In this document: piece after piece, positions 14,801-30,800 of the stretch | How positions within the stretch are numbered: position 1 is the stretch's first letter | How the letters are laid out: each line of letters begins with the position of its first letter | NCBI GenBank assembly: GCA_030063045.1 | Contig: JAQSEB010000055.1 | Coordinates: 1,240,001-1,304,000 of the forward strand | Direction: 5' to 3' | DNA: 64,000 nt | DNA from: Pratylenchus scribneri | Taxonomy: Eukaryota > Nematoda > Chromadorea > Rhabditida > Pratylenchidae | Position numbers and translations under genes: made by a program | The notes under the pieces: generated by a model | What the model was told of the DNA's origin: nothing | Seen by the model: only the letters and a program-made list of their open reading frames with translations | Databases searched by the model: none

Positions 14801-17800
14801 TTTGACATGTTTTGAGCTAGGATTTGAATTTTTTTAAATTCTTTTATTAGAATCATATTCTACATCAAAAATACAGGGCAGCCATTTTTTATTTTTTTAA
14901 AATATCCTCATATTGATTTTTTATGAATTTCTAAAATATGGCCACAAAATTCAATTATGCCTAGGGTGTATTTGACATGTTTTGAGCTAGGATTTGAATT
15001 TTTTTAAATTCTTTTATTAGAATCATATTCTCCATCAAAAAATACAGTCCTATTTTTTCATTTTTTTAAAATACCCCCATATTGATTTTTTATGAATTTC
15101 TAAAATATGGCCACAAAATTCAATTATGCCTAGGTTGTATTTGACATGTTTTGAGCTAGGATTTGAATTTTTTTAAATTCTTTTATTAGAATCATATTCT
15201 CCATCAAAAAATACAGTCCTATTTTTTCATTTTTTTAAAATACCCCCATATTGATTTTTTATGAATTTCTAAAATATGGCCACAAAATTCAATTATGCCT
15301 AGGGTGTATTTGACATGTTTTGAGCTAGGATTTGAATTTTTTTAAATTCTTTTGTTAGAATCATATTCTCCATCAAAAAATACAGTCCTATTTTTTTCAT
15401 TTTTTTAAAATACCCCCATATTGATTTTTTATGAATTTCTAAAATATGGCCACAAAATTCAATTATGCCTAGGGTGTATTTGACATGTTTTGAGCTAGGA
15501 TTTGAATTTTTTTAAATTCTTTTATTAGAATCATATTCTCCATCAAAAAATACAGTCCTATTTTTTTCATTTTTTTAAAATACCCCCATATTGATTTTTT
15601 ATGAATTTCTAAAATATGGCCACAAAATTCAATTATGCCTAGGGTGTATTTGACATGTTTTGAGCTAGGATTTGAATTTTTTTAAATTCTTTTATTAGAA
15701 TCATATTCTACATCAAAAATACAGGGCAGCCATTTTTTATTTTTTTAAAATATCCTCATATTGATTTTTTATGAATTTCTAAAATATGGCCACAAAATTC
15801 AATTATGCCTAGGGTGTATTTGACATGTTTTGAGCTAGGATTTGAATTTTTTTAAATTCTTTTATTAGAATCATATTCTCCATCAAAAAATACAGTCCTA
15901 TTTTTTTCATTTTTTTAAAATACCCCCATATTGATTTTTTATGAATTTCTAAAATATGGCCACAAAATTCAATTATGCCTAGGGTGTATTTGACATGTTT
16001 TGAGCTAGGATTTGAATTTTTTTAAATTCTTTTATTAGAATCATATTCTACATCAAAAATACAGGGCAGCCATTTTTTATTTTTTTAAAATATCCTCATA
16101 TTGATTTTTTATGAATTTCTAAAATATGGCCACAAAATTCAATTATGCCTAGGGTGTATTTGACATGTTTTGAGCTAGGATTTGAATTTTTTTAAATTCT
16201 TTTATTAGAATCATATTCTACATCAAAAATACAGGGCAGCCATTTTTTATTTTTTTAAAATACCCCCATATTGATTTTTTATGAATTTCTAAAATATGGC
16301 CACAAAATTCAATTATGCCTAGGGTGTATTTGACATGTTTTGAGCTAGGATTTGAATTTTTTTAAATTCTTTTATTAGAATCATATTCTCCATCAAAAAA
16401 TACAGTCCTATTTTTTTCATTTTTTTAAAATACCCCCATATTGATTTTTTATGAATTTCTAAAATATGGCCACAAAATTCAATTATGCCTAGGGTGTATT
16501 TGACATGTTTTGAGCTAGGATTTGAATTTTTTTAAATTCTTTTATTAGAATCATATTCTACATCAAAAATACAGGGCAGCCATTTTTTATTTTTTTAAAA
16601 TATCCTCATATTGATTTTTTATGAATTTCTAAAAAATGGCCACAAAATTCAATTATGCCTAGGGTGTATTTGACATGTTTTGAGCTAGGATTTGAATTTT
16701 TTTAAATTCTTTTATTAGAATCATATTCTACATCAAAAATACAGGGCAGCCATTTTTTATTTTTTTAAAATATTCCTCATATTGATTTTTTATGAATTTC
16801 TAAAGAATGGCCACAAAATTCAATTATGCCTAGGGTGTATTTGACATGTTTTGAGCTAGGATTTGAATTTTTTTAAATTCTTTTATTAGAATCATATTCT
16901 ACATCAAAAATACAGGGCAGCCATTTTTTATTTTTTTAAAATACCCTCATATTGATTTTTTATGAATTTCTAAAAAATGGCCACAAAATTCAATTATGCC
17001 TAGGGTGTATTTGACATGTTTTGAGCTAGGATTTGAATTTTTTTAAATTCTTTTATTAGAATCATATTCTCCATCAAAAAATACAGTCCTATTTTTTTCA
17101 TTTTTTTAAAATACCCCCATATTGATTTTTTATGAATTTCTAAAATATGGCCACAAAATTCAATTATGCCTAGGGTGTATTTGACATGTTTTGAGCTAGG
17201 ATTTGAATTTTTTTAAATTCTTTTATTAGAATCATATTCTCCATCAAAAAATACAGTCCTATTTTTTTCATTTTTTTAAAATACCCCCATATTGATTTTT
17301 TATGAATTTCTAAAATATGGCCACAAAATTCAATTATGCCTAGGGTGTATTTGACATGTTTTGAGCTAGGATTTGAATTTTTTTAAATTCTTTTATTAGA
17401 ATCATATTCTACATCAAAAATACAGGGCAGCCATTTTTTATTTTTTTAAAATATCCTCATATTGATTTTTTATGAATTTCTAAAAAATGGCCACAAAATT
17501 CAATTATGCCTAGGGTGTATTTGACATGTTTTGAGCTAGGATTTGAATTTTTTTAAATTCTTTTGTTAGAATCATATTCTCCATTAAAAAATACAGTCCT
17601 ATTTTTTTCATTTTTTTAAAATACCCCCATATTGATTTTTTATGAATTTCTAAAATATGGCCACAAAATTCAATTATGCCTAGGGTGTATTTGACATGTT
17701 TTGAGCTAGGATTTGTATTTTTTTAAATTCTTTTATTAGAATCATATTCTACATCAAAAATACAGGGCAGCCATTTTTTATTTTTTTAAAATACCCCCAT

Positions 17801-19918
17801 ATTGATTTTTTATGAATTTCTAAAATATGGCCACAAAATTCAATTATGCCTAGGGTGTATTTGACATGTTTTGAGCTAGGATTTGAATTTTTTTAAATTC
17901 TTTTATTAGAATCATATTCTCCATCAAAAAATACAGTCCTATTTTTTTCATTTTTTTAAAATACCCCCATATTGATTTTTTATGAATTTCTAAAATATGG
18001 CCACAAAATTCAATTATGCCTAGGGTGTATTTGACATGTTTTGAGCTAGGATTTGAATTTTTTTAAATTCTTTTATTAGAATCATATTCTACATCAAAAA
18101 TACAGGGCAGCCATTTTTTATTTTTTTAAAATATCCTCATATTGATTTTTTATGAATTTCTAAAATATGGCCACAAAATTCAATTATGCCTAGGGTGTAT
18201 TTGACATGTTTTGAGCTAGGATTTGAATTTTTTTAAATTCTTTTATTAGAATCATATTCTCCATCAAAAAATACAGTCCTATTTTTTCATTTTTTTAAAA
18301 TACCCCCATATTGATTTTTTATGAATTTCTAAAATATGGCCACAAAATTCAATTATGCCTAGGGTGTATTTGACATGTTTTGAGCTAGGATTTGAATTTT
18401 TTTAAATTCTTTTATTAGAATCATATTCTCCATCAAAAAATACAGGGCAGCCATTTTTCATTTTTTTAAAATACCCCCATATTGATTTTTTATGAATTTC
18501 TAAAATATGGCCACAAAATTCAATTATGCCTAGGGTGTATTTGACATGTTTTGAGCTAGGATTTGAATTTTTTTAAATTCTTTTATTAGAATCATATTCT
18601 CCATCAAAAAATACAGTCCTATTTTTTTCATTTTTTTAAAATACCCCCATATTGATTTTTTATGAATTTCTAAAATATGGCCACAAAATTCAATTATGCC
18701 TAGGGTGTATTTGACATGTTTTGAGCTAGGATTTGAATTTTTTTAAATTCTTTTATTAGAATCATATTCTACATCAAAAATACAGGGCAGCCATTTTTTA
18801 TTTTTTTAAAATATCCTCATATTGATTTTTTATGAATTTCTAAAAAATGGCCACAAAATTCAATTATGCCTAGGGTGTATTTGACATGTTTTGAGCTAGG
18901 ATTTGAATTTTTTTAAATTCTTTTATTAGAATCATATTCTACATCAAAAATACAGGGCAGCCATTTTTTATTTTTTTAAAATATTCCTCATATTGATTTT
19001 TTATGAATTTCTAAAGAATGGCCACAAAATTCAATTATGCCTAGGGTGTATTTGACATGTTTTGAGCTAGGATTTGAATTTTTTTAAATTCTTTTATTAG
19101 AATCATATTCTACATCAAAAATACAGGGCAGCCATTTTTTATTTTTTTAAAATACCCTCATATTGATTTTTTATGAATTTCTAAAAAATGGCCACAAAAT
19201 TCAATTATGCCTAGGGTGTATTTGACATGTTTTGAGCTAGGATTTGAATTTTTTTAAATTCTTTTATTAGAATCATATTCTCCATCAAAAAATACAGTCC
19301 TATTTTTTTCATTTTTTTAAAATACCCCCATATTGATTTTTTATGAATTTCTAAAATATGGCCACAAAATTCAATTATGCCTAGGGTGTATTTGACATGT
19401 TTTGAGCTAGGATTTGAATTTTTTTAAATTCTTTTATTAGAATCATATTCTCCATCAAAAAATACAGTCCTATTTTTTTCATTTTTTTAAAATACCCCCA
19501 TATTGATTTTTTATGAATTTCTAAAATATGGCCACAAAATTCAATTATGCCTAGGGTGTATTTGACATGTTTTGAGCTAGGATTTGAATTTTTTTAAATT
19601 CTTTTATTAGAATCATATTCTCCATCAAAAAATACAGTCCTATTTTTTTCATTTTTTTAAAATACCCCCATATTGATTTTTTATGAATTTCTAAAATATG
19701 GCCACAAAATTCAATTATGCCTAGGGTGTATTTGACATGTTTTGAGCTAGGATTTGAATTTTTTTAAATTCTTTTGTTAGAATCATATTCTCCATCAAAA
19801 AATACAGTCCTATTTTTTTCATTTTTTTAAAATACCCCCATATTGATTTTTTATGAATTTCTAAAATATGGCCACAAAATTCAATTATGCCTAGGGTGTA
19901 TTTGACATGTTTTGAGCT

Positions 19919-22900
19919 AGGATTTGTATTTTTTAAATTCTTTTATTAGAATCATATTCTCCATCAAAAAATACAGTCCTATTTTTTTCATTTTTTTAAA
20001 ATACCCCCATATTGATTTTTTATGAATTTCTAAAATATGGCCACAAAATTCAATTATGCCTAGGGTGTATTTGACATGTTTTGAGCTAGGATTTGAATTT
20101 TTTTAAATTCTTTTATTAGAATCATATTCTCCATCAAAAAATACAGTCCTATTTTTTTCATTTTTTTAAAATACCCCCATATTGATTTTTTATGAATTTC
20201 TAAAATATGGCCACAAAATTCAATTATGCCTAGGGTGTATTTGACATGTTTTGAGCTAGGATTTGAATTTTTTTAAATTCTTTTATTAGAATCATATTCT
20301 ACATCCAAAATACAGGGCAGCCATTTTTTATTTTTTTAAAATATCCTCATATTAATTTTTTATGAATTTCTAAAATATGGCCACAAAATTCAATTATGCC
20401 TAGGGTGTATTTGACATGTTTTGAGCTAGGATTTGAATTTTTTTAAATTCTTTTATTAGAATCATATTCTACATCAAAAATACAGGGCAGCCATTTTTTA
20501 TTTTTTTAAAATACCCCCATATTGATTTTTTATGAATTTCTAAAATATGGCCACAAAATTCAATTATGCCTAGGGTGTATTTGACATGTTTTGAGCTAGG
20601 ATTTGAATTTTTTTAAATTCTTTTATTAGAATCATATTCTACATCAAAAATACAGGGCAGCCATTTTTTATTTTTTTAAAATACCCCCATATTGATTTTT
20701 TATGAATTTCTAAAATATGGCCACAAAATTCAATTATGCCTAGGGTGTATTTGACATGTTTTGAGCTAGGATTTGAATTTTTTTAAATTCTTTTATTAGA
20801 ATCATATTCTCCATCAAAAAATACAGTCCTATTTTTTTCATTTTTTTAAAATACCCCCATATTGATTTTTTATGAATTTCTAAAATATGGCCACAAAATT
20901 CAATTATGCCTAGGGTGTATTTGACATGTTTTGAGCTAGGATTTGAATTTTTTTAAATTCTTTTATTAGAATCATATTCTACATCAAAAATACAGGGCAG
21001 CCATTTTTTATTTTTTTAAAATATCCTCATATTGATTTTTTATGAATTTCTAAAAAATGGCCACAAAATTCAATTATGCCTAGGGTGTATTTGACATGTT
21101 TTGAGCTAGGATTTGAATTTTTTTAAATTCTTTTATTAGAATCATATTCTACATCAAAAATACAGGGCAGCCATTTTTTATTTTTTTAAAATATTCCTCA
21201 TATTGATTTTTTATGAATTTCTAAAGAATGGCCACAAAATTCAATTATGCCTAGGGTGTATTTGACATGTTTTGAGCTAGGATTTGAATTTTTTTAAATT
21301 CTTTTATTAGAATCATATTCTACATCAAAAATACAGGGCAGCCATTTTTTATTTTTTTAAAATATTCCTCATATTGATTTTTTATGAATTTCTAAAGAAT
21401 GGCCACAAAATTCAATTATGCCTAGGGTGTATTTGACATGTTTTGAGCTAGGATTTGAATTTTTTTAAATTCTTTTATTAGAATCATATTCTACATCAAA
21501 AATACAGGGCAGCCATTTTTTATTTTTTTAAAATACCCTCATATTGATTTTTTATGAATTTCTAAAAAATGGCCACAAAATTCAATTATGCCTAGGGTGT
21601 ATTTGACATGTTTTGAGCTAGGATTTGAATTTTTTTAAATTCTTTTATTAGAATCATATTCTCCATCAAAAAATACAGTCCTATTTTTTTCATTTTTTTA
21701 AAATACCCCCATATTGATTTTTTATGAATTTCTAAAATATGGCCACAAAATTCAATTATGCCTAGGGTGTATTTGACATGTTTTGAGCTAGGATTTGAAT
21801 TTTTTTAAATTCTTTTATTAGAATCATATTCTCCATCAAAAAATACAGTCCTATTTTTTTCATTTTTTTAAAATACCCCCATATTGATTTTTTATGAATT
21901 TCTAAAATATGGCCACAAAATTCAATTATGCCTAGGGTGTATTTGACATGTTTTGAGCTAGGATTTGAATTTTTTTAAATTCTTTTATTAGAATCATATT
22001 CTACATCAAAAATACAGGGCAGCCATTTTTTATTTTTTTAAAATATTCCTCATATTGATTTTTTATGAATTTCTAAAGAATGGCCACAAAATTCAATTAT
22101 GCCTAGGGTGTATTTGACATGTTTTGAGCTAGGATTTGAATTTTTTTAAATTCTTTTATTAGAATCATATTCTACATCAAAAATACAGGGCAGCCATTTT
22201 TTATTTTTTTAAAATACCCTCATATTGATTTTTTATGAATTTCTAAAAAATGGCCACAAAATTCAATTATGCCTAGGGTGTATTTGACATGTTTTGAGCT
22301 AGGATTTGAATTTTTTTAAATTCTTTTATTAGAATCATATTCTCCATCAAAAAATACAGTCCTATTTTTTTCATTTTTTTAAAATACCCCCATATTGATT
22401 TTTTATGAATTTCTAAAATATGGCCACAAAATTCAATTATGCCTAGGGTGTATTTGACATGTTTTGAGCTAGGATTTGAATTTTTTTAAATTCTTTTATT
22501 AGAATCATATTCTCCATCAAAAAATACAGTCCTATTTTTTTCATTTTTTTAAAATACCCCCATATTGATTTTTTATGAATTTCTAAAATATGGCCACAAA
22601 ATTCAATTATGCCTAGGGTGTATTTGACATGTTTTGAGCTAGGATTTGAATTTTTTTAAATTCTTTTGTTAGAATCATATTCTCCATCAAAAAATACAGT
22701 CCTATTTTTTTCATTTTTTTAAAATACCCCCATATTGATTTTTTATGAATTTCTAAAATATGGCCACAAAATTCAATTATGCCTAGGGTGTATTTGACAT
22801 GTTTTGAGCTAGGATTTGTATTTTTTTAAATTCTTTTATTAGAATCATATTCTCCATCAAAAAATACAGTCCTATTTTTTTCATTTTTTTAAAATACCCC

Positions 22901-25710
22901 CATATTGATTTTTTATGAATTTCTAAAATATGGCCACAAAATTCAATTATGCCTAGGGTGTATTTGACATGTTTTGAGCTAGGATTTGAATTTTTTTAAA
23001 TTCTTTTATTAGAATCATATTCTCCATCAAAAAATACAGTCCTATTTTTTCATTTTTTTAAAATACCCCCATATTGATTTTTTATGAATTTCTAAAATAT
23101 GGCCACAAAATTCAATTATGCCTAGGGTGTATTTGACATGTTTTGAGCTAGGATTTGAATTTTTTTAAATTCTTTTATTAGAATCATATTCTACATCCAA
23201 AATACAGGGCAGCCATTTTTTATTTTTTTAAAATATCCTCATATTGATTTTTTATGAATTTCTAAAATATGGCCACAAAATTCAATTATGCCTAGGGTGT
23301 ATTTGACATGTTTTGAGCTAGGATTTGAATTTTTTTAAATTCTTTTATTAGAATCATATTCTACATCAAAAATACAGGGCAGCCATTTTTTATTTTTTTA
23401 AAATACCCCCATATTGATTTTTTATGAATTTCTAAAATATGGCCACAAAATTCAATTATGCCTAGGGTGTATTTGACATGTTTTGAGCTAGGATTTGAAT
23501 TTTTTTAAATTCTTTTATTAGAATCATATTCTCCATCAAAAATACAGGGCAGCCATTTTTTATTTTTTTAAAATACCCCCATATTGATTTTTTATGAATT
23601 TCTAAAATATGGCCACAAAATTCAATTATGCCTAGGGTGTATTTGACATGTTTTGAGCTAGGATTTGAATTTTTTTAAATTCTTTTATTAGAATCATATT
23701 CTACATCCAAAATACAGGGCAGCCATTTTTTATTTTTTTAAAATATCCTCATATTGATTTTTTATGAATTTCTAAAATATGGCCACAAAATTCAATTATG
23801 CCTAGGGTGTATTTGACATGTTTTGAGCTAGGATTTGAATTTTTTTAAATTCTTTTATTAGAATCATATTCTACATCAAAAATACAGGGCAGCCATTTTT
23901 TATTTTTTTAAAATACCCCCATATTGATTTTTTATGAATTTCTAAAATATGGCCACAAAATTCAATTATGCCTAGGGTGTATTTGACATGTTTTGAGCTA
24001 GGATTTGAATTTTTTTAAATTCTTTTATTAGAATCATATTCTACATCAAAAATACAGGGCAGCCATTTTTTATTTTTTTAAAATACCCCCATATTGATTT
24101 TTTATAAATTTCTAAAATATGGCCACAAAATTCAATTATGCCTAGGGTGTATTTGACATGTTTTGAGCTAGGATTTGAATTTTTTTAAATTCTTTTATTA
24201 GAATCATATTCTCCATCAAAAATACAGGGCAGCCATTTTTTATTTTTTTAAAATACCCCCATATTGATTTTTTATGAATTTCTAAAATATGGCCACAAAA
24301 TTCAATTATGCCTAGGGTGTATTTGACATGTTTTGAGCTAGGATTTGAATTTTTTTAAATTCTTTTATTAGAATCATATTCTCCATCAAAAAATACAGTC
24401 CTATTTTTTTCATTTTTTTAAAATACCCCCATATTGATTTTTTATGAATTTCTAAAATATGGCCACAAAATTCAATTATGCCTAGGGTGTATTTGACATG
24501 TTTTGAGCTAGGATTTGAATTTTTTTAAATTCTTTTATTAGAATCATATTCTACATCAAAAATACAGGGCAGCCATTTTTTATTTTTTTAAAATATCCTC
24601 ATATTGATTTTTTATGAATTTCTAAAAAATGGCCACAAAATTCAATTATGCCTAGGGTGTATTTGACATGTTTTGAGCTAGGATTTGAATTTTTTTAAAT
24701 TCTTTTATTAGAATCATATTCTACATCAAAAATACATGGCAGCCATTTTTTATTTTTTTAAAATATTCCTCATATTGATTTTTTATGAATTTCTAAAGAA
24801 TGGCCACAAAATTCAATTATGCCTAGGGTGTATTTGACATGTTTTGAGCTAGGATTTGAATTTTTTTAAATTCTTTTATTAGAATCATATTCTACATCAA
24901 AAATACAGGGCAGCCATTTTTTATTTTTTTAAAATACCCTCATATTGATTTTTTATGAATTTCTAAAAAATGGCCACAAAATTCAATTATGCCTAGGGTG
25001 TATTTGACATGTTTTGAGCTAGGATTTGAATTTTTTTAAATTCTTTTATTAGAATCATATTCTCCATCAAAAAATACAGTCCTATTTTTTTCATTTTTTT
25101 AAAATACCCCCATATTGATTTTTTATGAATTTCTAAAATATGGCCACAAAATTCAATTATGCCTAGGGTGTATTTGACATGTTTTGAGCTAGGATTTGAA
25201 TTTTTTTAAATTCTTTTATTAGAATCATATTCTCCATCAAAAAATACAGTCCTATTTTTTTCATTTTTTTAAAATACCCCCATATTGATTTTTTATGAAT
25301 TTCTAAAATATGGCCACAAAATTCAATTATGCCTAGGGTGTATTTGACATGTTTTGAGCTAGGATTTGAATTTTTTTAAATTCTTTTATTAGAATCATAT
25401 TCTCCATCAAAAAATACAGTCCTATTTTTTTCATTTTTTTAAAATACCCCCATATTGATTTTTTATGAATTTCTAAAATATGGCCACAAAATTCAATTAT
25501 GCCTAGGGTGTATTTGACATGTTTTGAGCTAGGATTTGAATTTTTTTAAATTCTTTTGTTAGAATCATATTCTCCATCAAAAAATACAGTCCTATTTTTT
25601 TCTTTTTTTTAAAATACCCCCATATTGATTTTTTATGAATTTCTAAAATATGGCCACAAAATTCAATTATGCCTAGGGTGTATTTGACATGTTTTGAGCT
25701 AGGATTTGTA
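19919..25710. repeat. 17-monomer higher-order repeat (~2890 bp), about two periods
   Basis: The uncommon variant AGGATTTGTA (normally AGGATTTGAA) occurs at 19919, 22811 and 25701. The spacings are 2892 and 2890 bp, that is 17 monomers, and the order of module types between these marks matches: a run of GTCC-type units before each mark, and ACATCCAAAATAC then GGGCAGCC units after it. The same variant recurs at about 28250, 29952 and 41179 with other spacings, so the unit was later rearranged. Confidence 0.7.
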
Positions 25711-28700
25711 TTTTTTTAAATTCTTTTATTAGAATCATATTCTCCATCAAAAAATACAGTCCTATTTTTTTCATTTTTTTAAAATACCCCCATATTGATT
25801 TTTTATGAATTTCTAAAATATGGCCACAAAATTCAATTATGCCTAGGGTGTATTTGACATGTTTTGAGCTAGGATTTGAATTTTTTTAAATTCTTTTATT
25901 AGAATCATATTCTCCATCAAAAAATACAGTCCTATTTTTTCATTTTTTTAAAATACCCCCATATTGATTTTTTATGAATTTCTAAAATATGGCCACAAAA
26001 TTCAATTATGCCTAGGGTGTATTTGACATGTTTTGAGCTAGGATTTGAATTTTTTTAAATTCTTTTATTAGAATCATATTCTACATCCAAAATACAGGGC
26101 AGCCATTTTTTATTTTTTTAAAATATCCTCATATTGATTTTTTATGAATTTCTAAAATATGGCCACAAAATTCAATTATGCCTAGGGTGTATTTGACATG
26201 TTTTGAGCTAGGATTTGAATTTTTTTAAATTCTTTTATTAGAATCATATTCTACATCAAAAATACAGGGCAGCCATTTTTTATTTTTTTAAAATACCCCC
26301 ATATTGATTTTTTATGAATTTCTAAAATATGGCCACAAAATTCAATTATGCCTAGGGTGTATTTGACATGTTTTGAGCTAGGATTTGAATTTTTTTAAAT
26401 TCTTTTATTAGAATCATATTCTCCATCAAAAATACAGGGCAGCCATTTTTTATTTTTTTAAAATACCCCCATATTGATTTTTTATGAATTTCTAAAATAT
26501 GGCCACAAAATTCAATTATGCCTAGGGTGTATTTGACATGTTTTGAGCTAGGATTTGAATTTTTTTAAATTCTTTTATTAGAATCATATTCTCCATCAAA
26601 AAATACAGTCCTATTTTTTTCATTTTTTTAAAATACCCCCATATTGATTTTTTATGAATTTCTAAAATATGGCCACAAAATTCAATTATGCCTAGGGTGT
26701 ATTTGACATGTTTTGAGCTAGGATTTGAATTTTTTTAAATTCTTTTATTAGAATCATATTCTCCATCAAAAAATACAGTCCTATTTTTTTCATTTTTTTA
26801 AAATACCCCCATATTGATTTTTTATGAATTTCTAAAATATGGCCACAAAATTCAATTATGCCTAGGGTGTATTTGACATGTTTTGAGCTAGGATTTGAAT
26901 TTTTTTAAATTCTTTTATTAGAATCATATTCTCCATCAAAAAATACAGTCCTATTTTTTTCATTTTTTTAAAATACCCCCATATTGATTTTTTATGAATT
27001 TCTAAAATATGGCCACAAAATTCAATTATGCCTAGGGTGTATTTGACATGTTTTGAGCTAGGATTTGAATTTTTTTAAATTCTTTTATTAGAATCATATT
27101 CTATATCAAAAAATACAGTCCTATTTTTTTCATTTTTTTAAAATACCCCCATATTGATTTTTTATGAATTTCTAAAATATGGCCACAAAATTCAATTATG
27201 CCTAGGGTGTATTTGACATGTTTTGAGCTAGGATTTGAATTTTTTTAAATTCTTTTGTTAGAATCATATTCTCCATCAAAAAATACAGTCCTATTTTTTT
27301 CATTTTTTTAAAATACCCCCATATTGATTTTTTATGAATTTCTAAAATATGGCCACAAAATTCAATTATGCCTAGGGTGTATTTGACATGTTTTGAGCTA
27401 GAATTTGAATTTTTTTAAATTCTTTTATTAGAATCATATTCTCCATCAAAAAATACAGTCCTATTTTTTTCATTTTTTTAAAATACCCCCATATTGATTT
27501 TTTATGAATTTCTAAAATATGGCCACAAAATTCAATTATGCCTAGGGTGTATTTGACATGTTTTGAGCTAGGATTTGAATTTTTTTAAATTCTTTTGTTA
27601 GAATCATATTCTCCATCAAAAAATACAGTCCTATTTTTTTCATTTTTTTAAAATACCCCCATATTGATTTTTTATGAATTTCTAAAATATGGCCACAAAA
27701 TTCAATTATGCCTAGGGTGTATTTGACATGTTTTGAGCTAGGATTTGAATTTTTTTAAATTCTTTTATTAGAATCATATTCTCCATCAAAAAATACAGTC
27801 CTATTTTTTTCATTTTTTTAAAATACCCCCATATTGATTTTTTATGAATTTCTAAAATATGGCCACAAAATTCAATTATGCCTAGGGTGTATTTGACATG
27901 TTTTGAGCTAGGATTTGAATTTTTTTAAATTCTTTTGTTAGAATCATATTCTCCATCAAAAAATACAGTCCTATTTTTTTCATTTTTTTAAAATACCCCC
28001 ATATTGATTTTTTATGAATTTCTAAAATATGGCCACAAAATTCAATTATGCCTAGGGTGTATTTGACATGTTTTGAGCTAGGATTTGAATTTTTTTAAAT
28101 TCTTTTGTTAGAATCATATTCTCCATCAAAAAATACAGTCCTATTTTTTTCATTTTTTTAAAATACCCCCATATTGATTTTTTATGAATTTCTAAAATAT
28201 GGCCACAAAATTCAATTATGCCTAGGGTGTATTTGACATGTTTTGAGCTAGGATTTGTATTTTTTTAAATTCTTTTATTAGAATCATATTCTCCATCAAA
28301 AAATACAGGGCAGCCATTTTTTATTTTTTTAAAATACCCCCATATTGATTTTTTATGAATTTCTAAAATATGGCCACAAAATTCAATTATGCCTAGGGTG
28401 TATTTGACATGTTTTGAGCTAGGATTTGAATTTTTTTAAATTCTTTTATTAGAATCATATTCTCCATCAAAAATACAGGGCAGCCATTTTTTATTTTTTT
28501 AAAATACCCCCATATTGATTTTTTATGAATTTCTAAAATATGGCCACAAAATTCAATTATGCCTAGGGTGTATTTGACATGTTTTGAGCTAGGATTTGAA
28601 TTTTTTTAAATTCTTTTATTAGAATCATATTCTCCATCAAAAAATACAGTCCTATTTTTTTCATTTTTTTAAAATACCCCCATATTGATTTTTTATGAAT

Positions 28701-30800
28701 TTCTAAAATATGGCCACAAAATTCAATTATGCCTAGGGTGTATTTGACATGTTTTGAGCTAGGATTTGAATTTTTTTAAATTCTTTTATTAGAATCATAT
28801 TCTCCATCAAAAAATACAGTCCTATTTTTTTCATTTTTTTAAAATACCCCCATATTGATTTTTTATGAATTTCTAAAATATGGCCACAAAATTCAATTAT
28901 GCCTAGGGTGTATTTGACATGTTTTGAGCTAGGATTTGAATTTTTTTAAATTCTTTTATTAGAATCATATTCTACATCAAAAATACAGGGCAGCCATTTT
29001 TTATTTTTTTAAAATATCCTCATATTGATTTTTTATGAATTTCTAAAAAATGGCCACAAAATTCAATTATGCCTAGGGTGTATTTGACATGTTTTGAGCT
29101 AGGATTTGAATTTTTTTAAATTCTTTTATTAGAATCATATTCTACATCAAAAATACAGGGCAGCCATTTTTTATTTTTTTAAAATATTCCTCATATTGAT
29201 TTTTTATGAATTTCTAAAGAATGGCCACAAAATTCAATTATGCCTAGGGTGTATTTGACATGTTTTGAGCTAGGATTTGAATTTTTTTAAATTCTTTTAT
29301 TAGAATCATATTCTACATCAAAAATACAGGGCAGCCATTTTTTATTTTTTTAAAATATCCTCATATTGATTTTTTATGAATTTCTAAAATATGGCCACAA
29401 AATTCAATTATGCCTAGGGTGTATTTGACATGTTTTGAGCTAGGATTTGAATTTTTTTAAATTCTTTTGTTAGAATCATATTCTCCATCAAAAAATACAG
29501 TCCTATTTTTTTCATTTTTTTAAAATACCCCCATATTGATTTTTTATGAATTTCTAAAATATGGCCACAAAATTCAATTATGCCTAGGGTGTATTTGACA
29601 TGTTTTGAGCTAGGATTTGAATTTTTTTAAATTCTTTTATTAGAATCATATTCTCCATCAAAAAATACAGTCCTATTTTTTTCATTTTTTTAAAATACCC
29701 CCATATTGATTTTTTATGAATTTCTAAAATATGGCCACAAAATTCAATTATGCCTAGGGTGTATTTGACATGTTTTGAGCTAGGATTTGAATTTTTTTAA
29801 ATTCTTTTGTTAGAATCATATTCTCCATCAAAAAATACAGTCCTATTTTTTTCATTTTTTTAAAATACCCCCATATTGATTTTTTATGAATTTCTAAAAT
29901 ATGGCCACAAAATTCAATTATGCCTAGGGTGTATTTGACATGTTTTGAGCTAGGATTTGTATTTTTTTAAATTCTTTTATTAGAATCATATTCTCCATCA
30001 AAAAATACAGTCCTATTTTTTTCATTTTTTTAAAATACCCCCATATTGATTTTTTATGAATTTCTAAAATATGGCCACAAAATTCAATTATGCCTAGGGT
30101 GTATTTGACATGTTTTGAGCTAGGATTTGAATTTTTTTAAATTCTTTTATTAGAATCATATTCTCCATCAAAAAATACAGTCCTATTTTTTCATTTTTTT
30201 AAAATACCCCCATATTGATTTTTTATGAATTTCTAAAATATGGCCACAAAATTCAATTATGCCTAGGGTGTATTTGACATGTTTTGAGCTAGGATTTGAA
30301 TTTTTTTAAATTCTTTTATTAGAATCATATTCTACATCCAAAATACAGGGCAGCCATTTTTTATTTTTTTAAAATATCCTCATATTGATTTTTTATGAAT
30401 TTCTAAAATATGGCCACAAAATTCAATTATGCCTAGGGTGTATTTGACATGTTTTGAGCTAGGATTTGAATTTTTTTAAATTCTTTTATTAGAATCATAT
30501 TCTACATCAAAAATACAGGGCAGCCATTTTTTATTTTTTTAAAATACCCCCATATTGATTTTTTATGAATTTCTAAAATATGGCCACAAAATTCAATTAT
30601 GCCTAGGGTGTATTTGACATGTTTTGAGCTAGGATTTGAATTTTTTTAAATTCTTTTATTAGAATCATATTCTACATCAAAAATACAGGGCAGCCATTTT
30701 TTATTTTTTTAAAATACCCCCATATTGATTTTTTATGAATTTCTAAAATATGGCCACAAAATTCAATTATGCCTAGGGTGTATTTGACATGTTTTGAGCT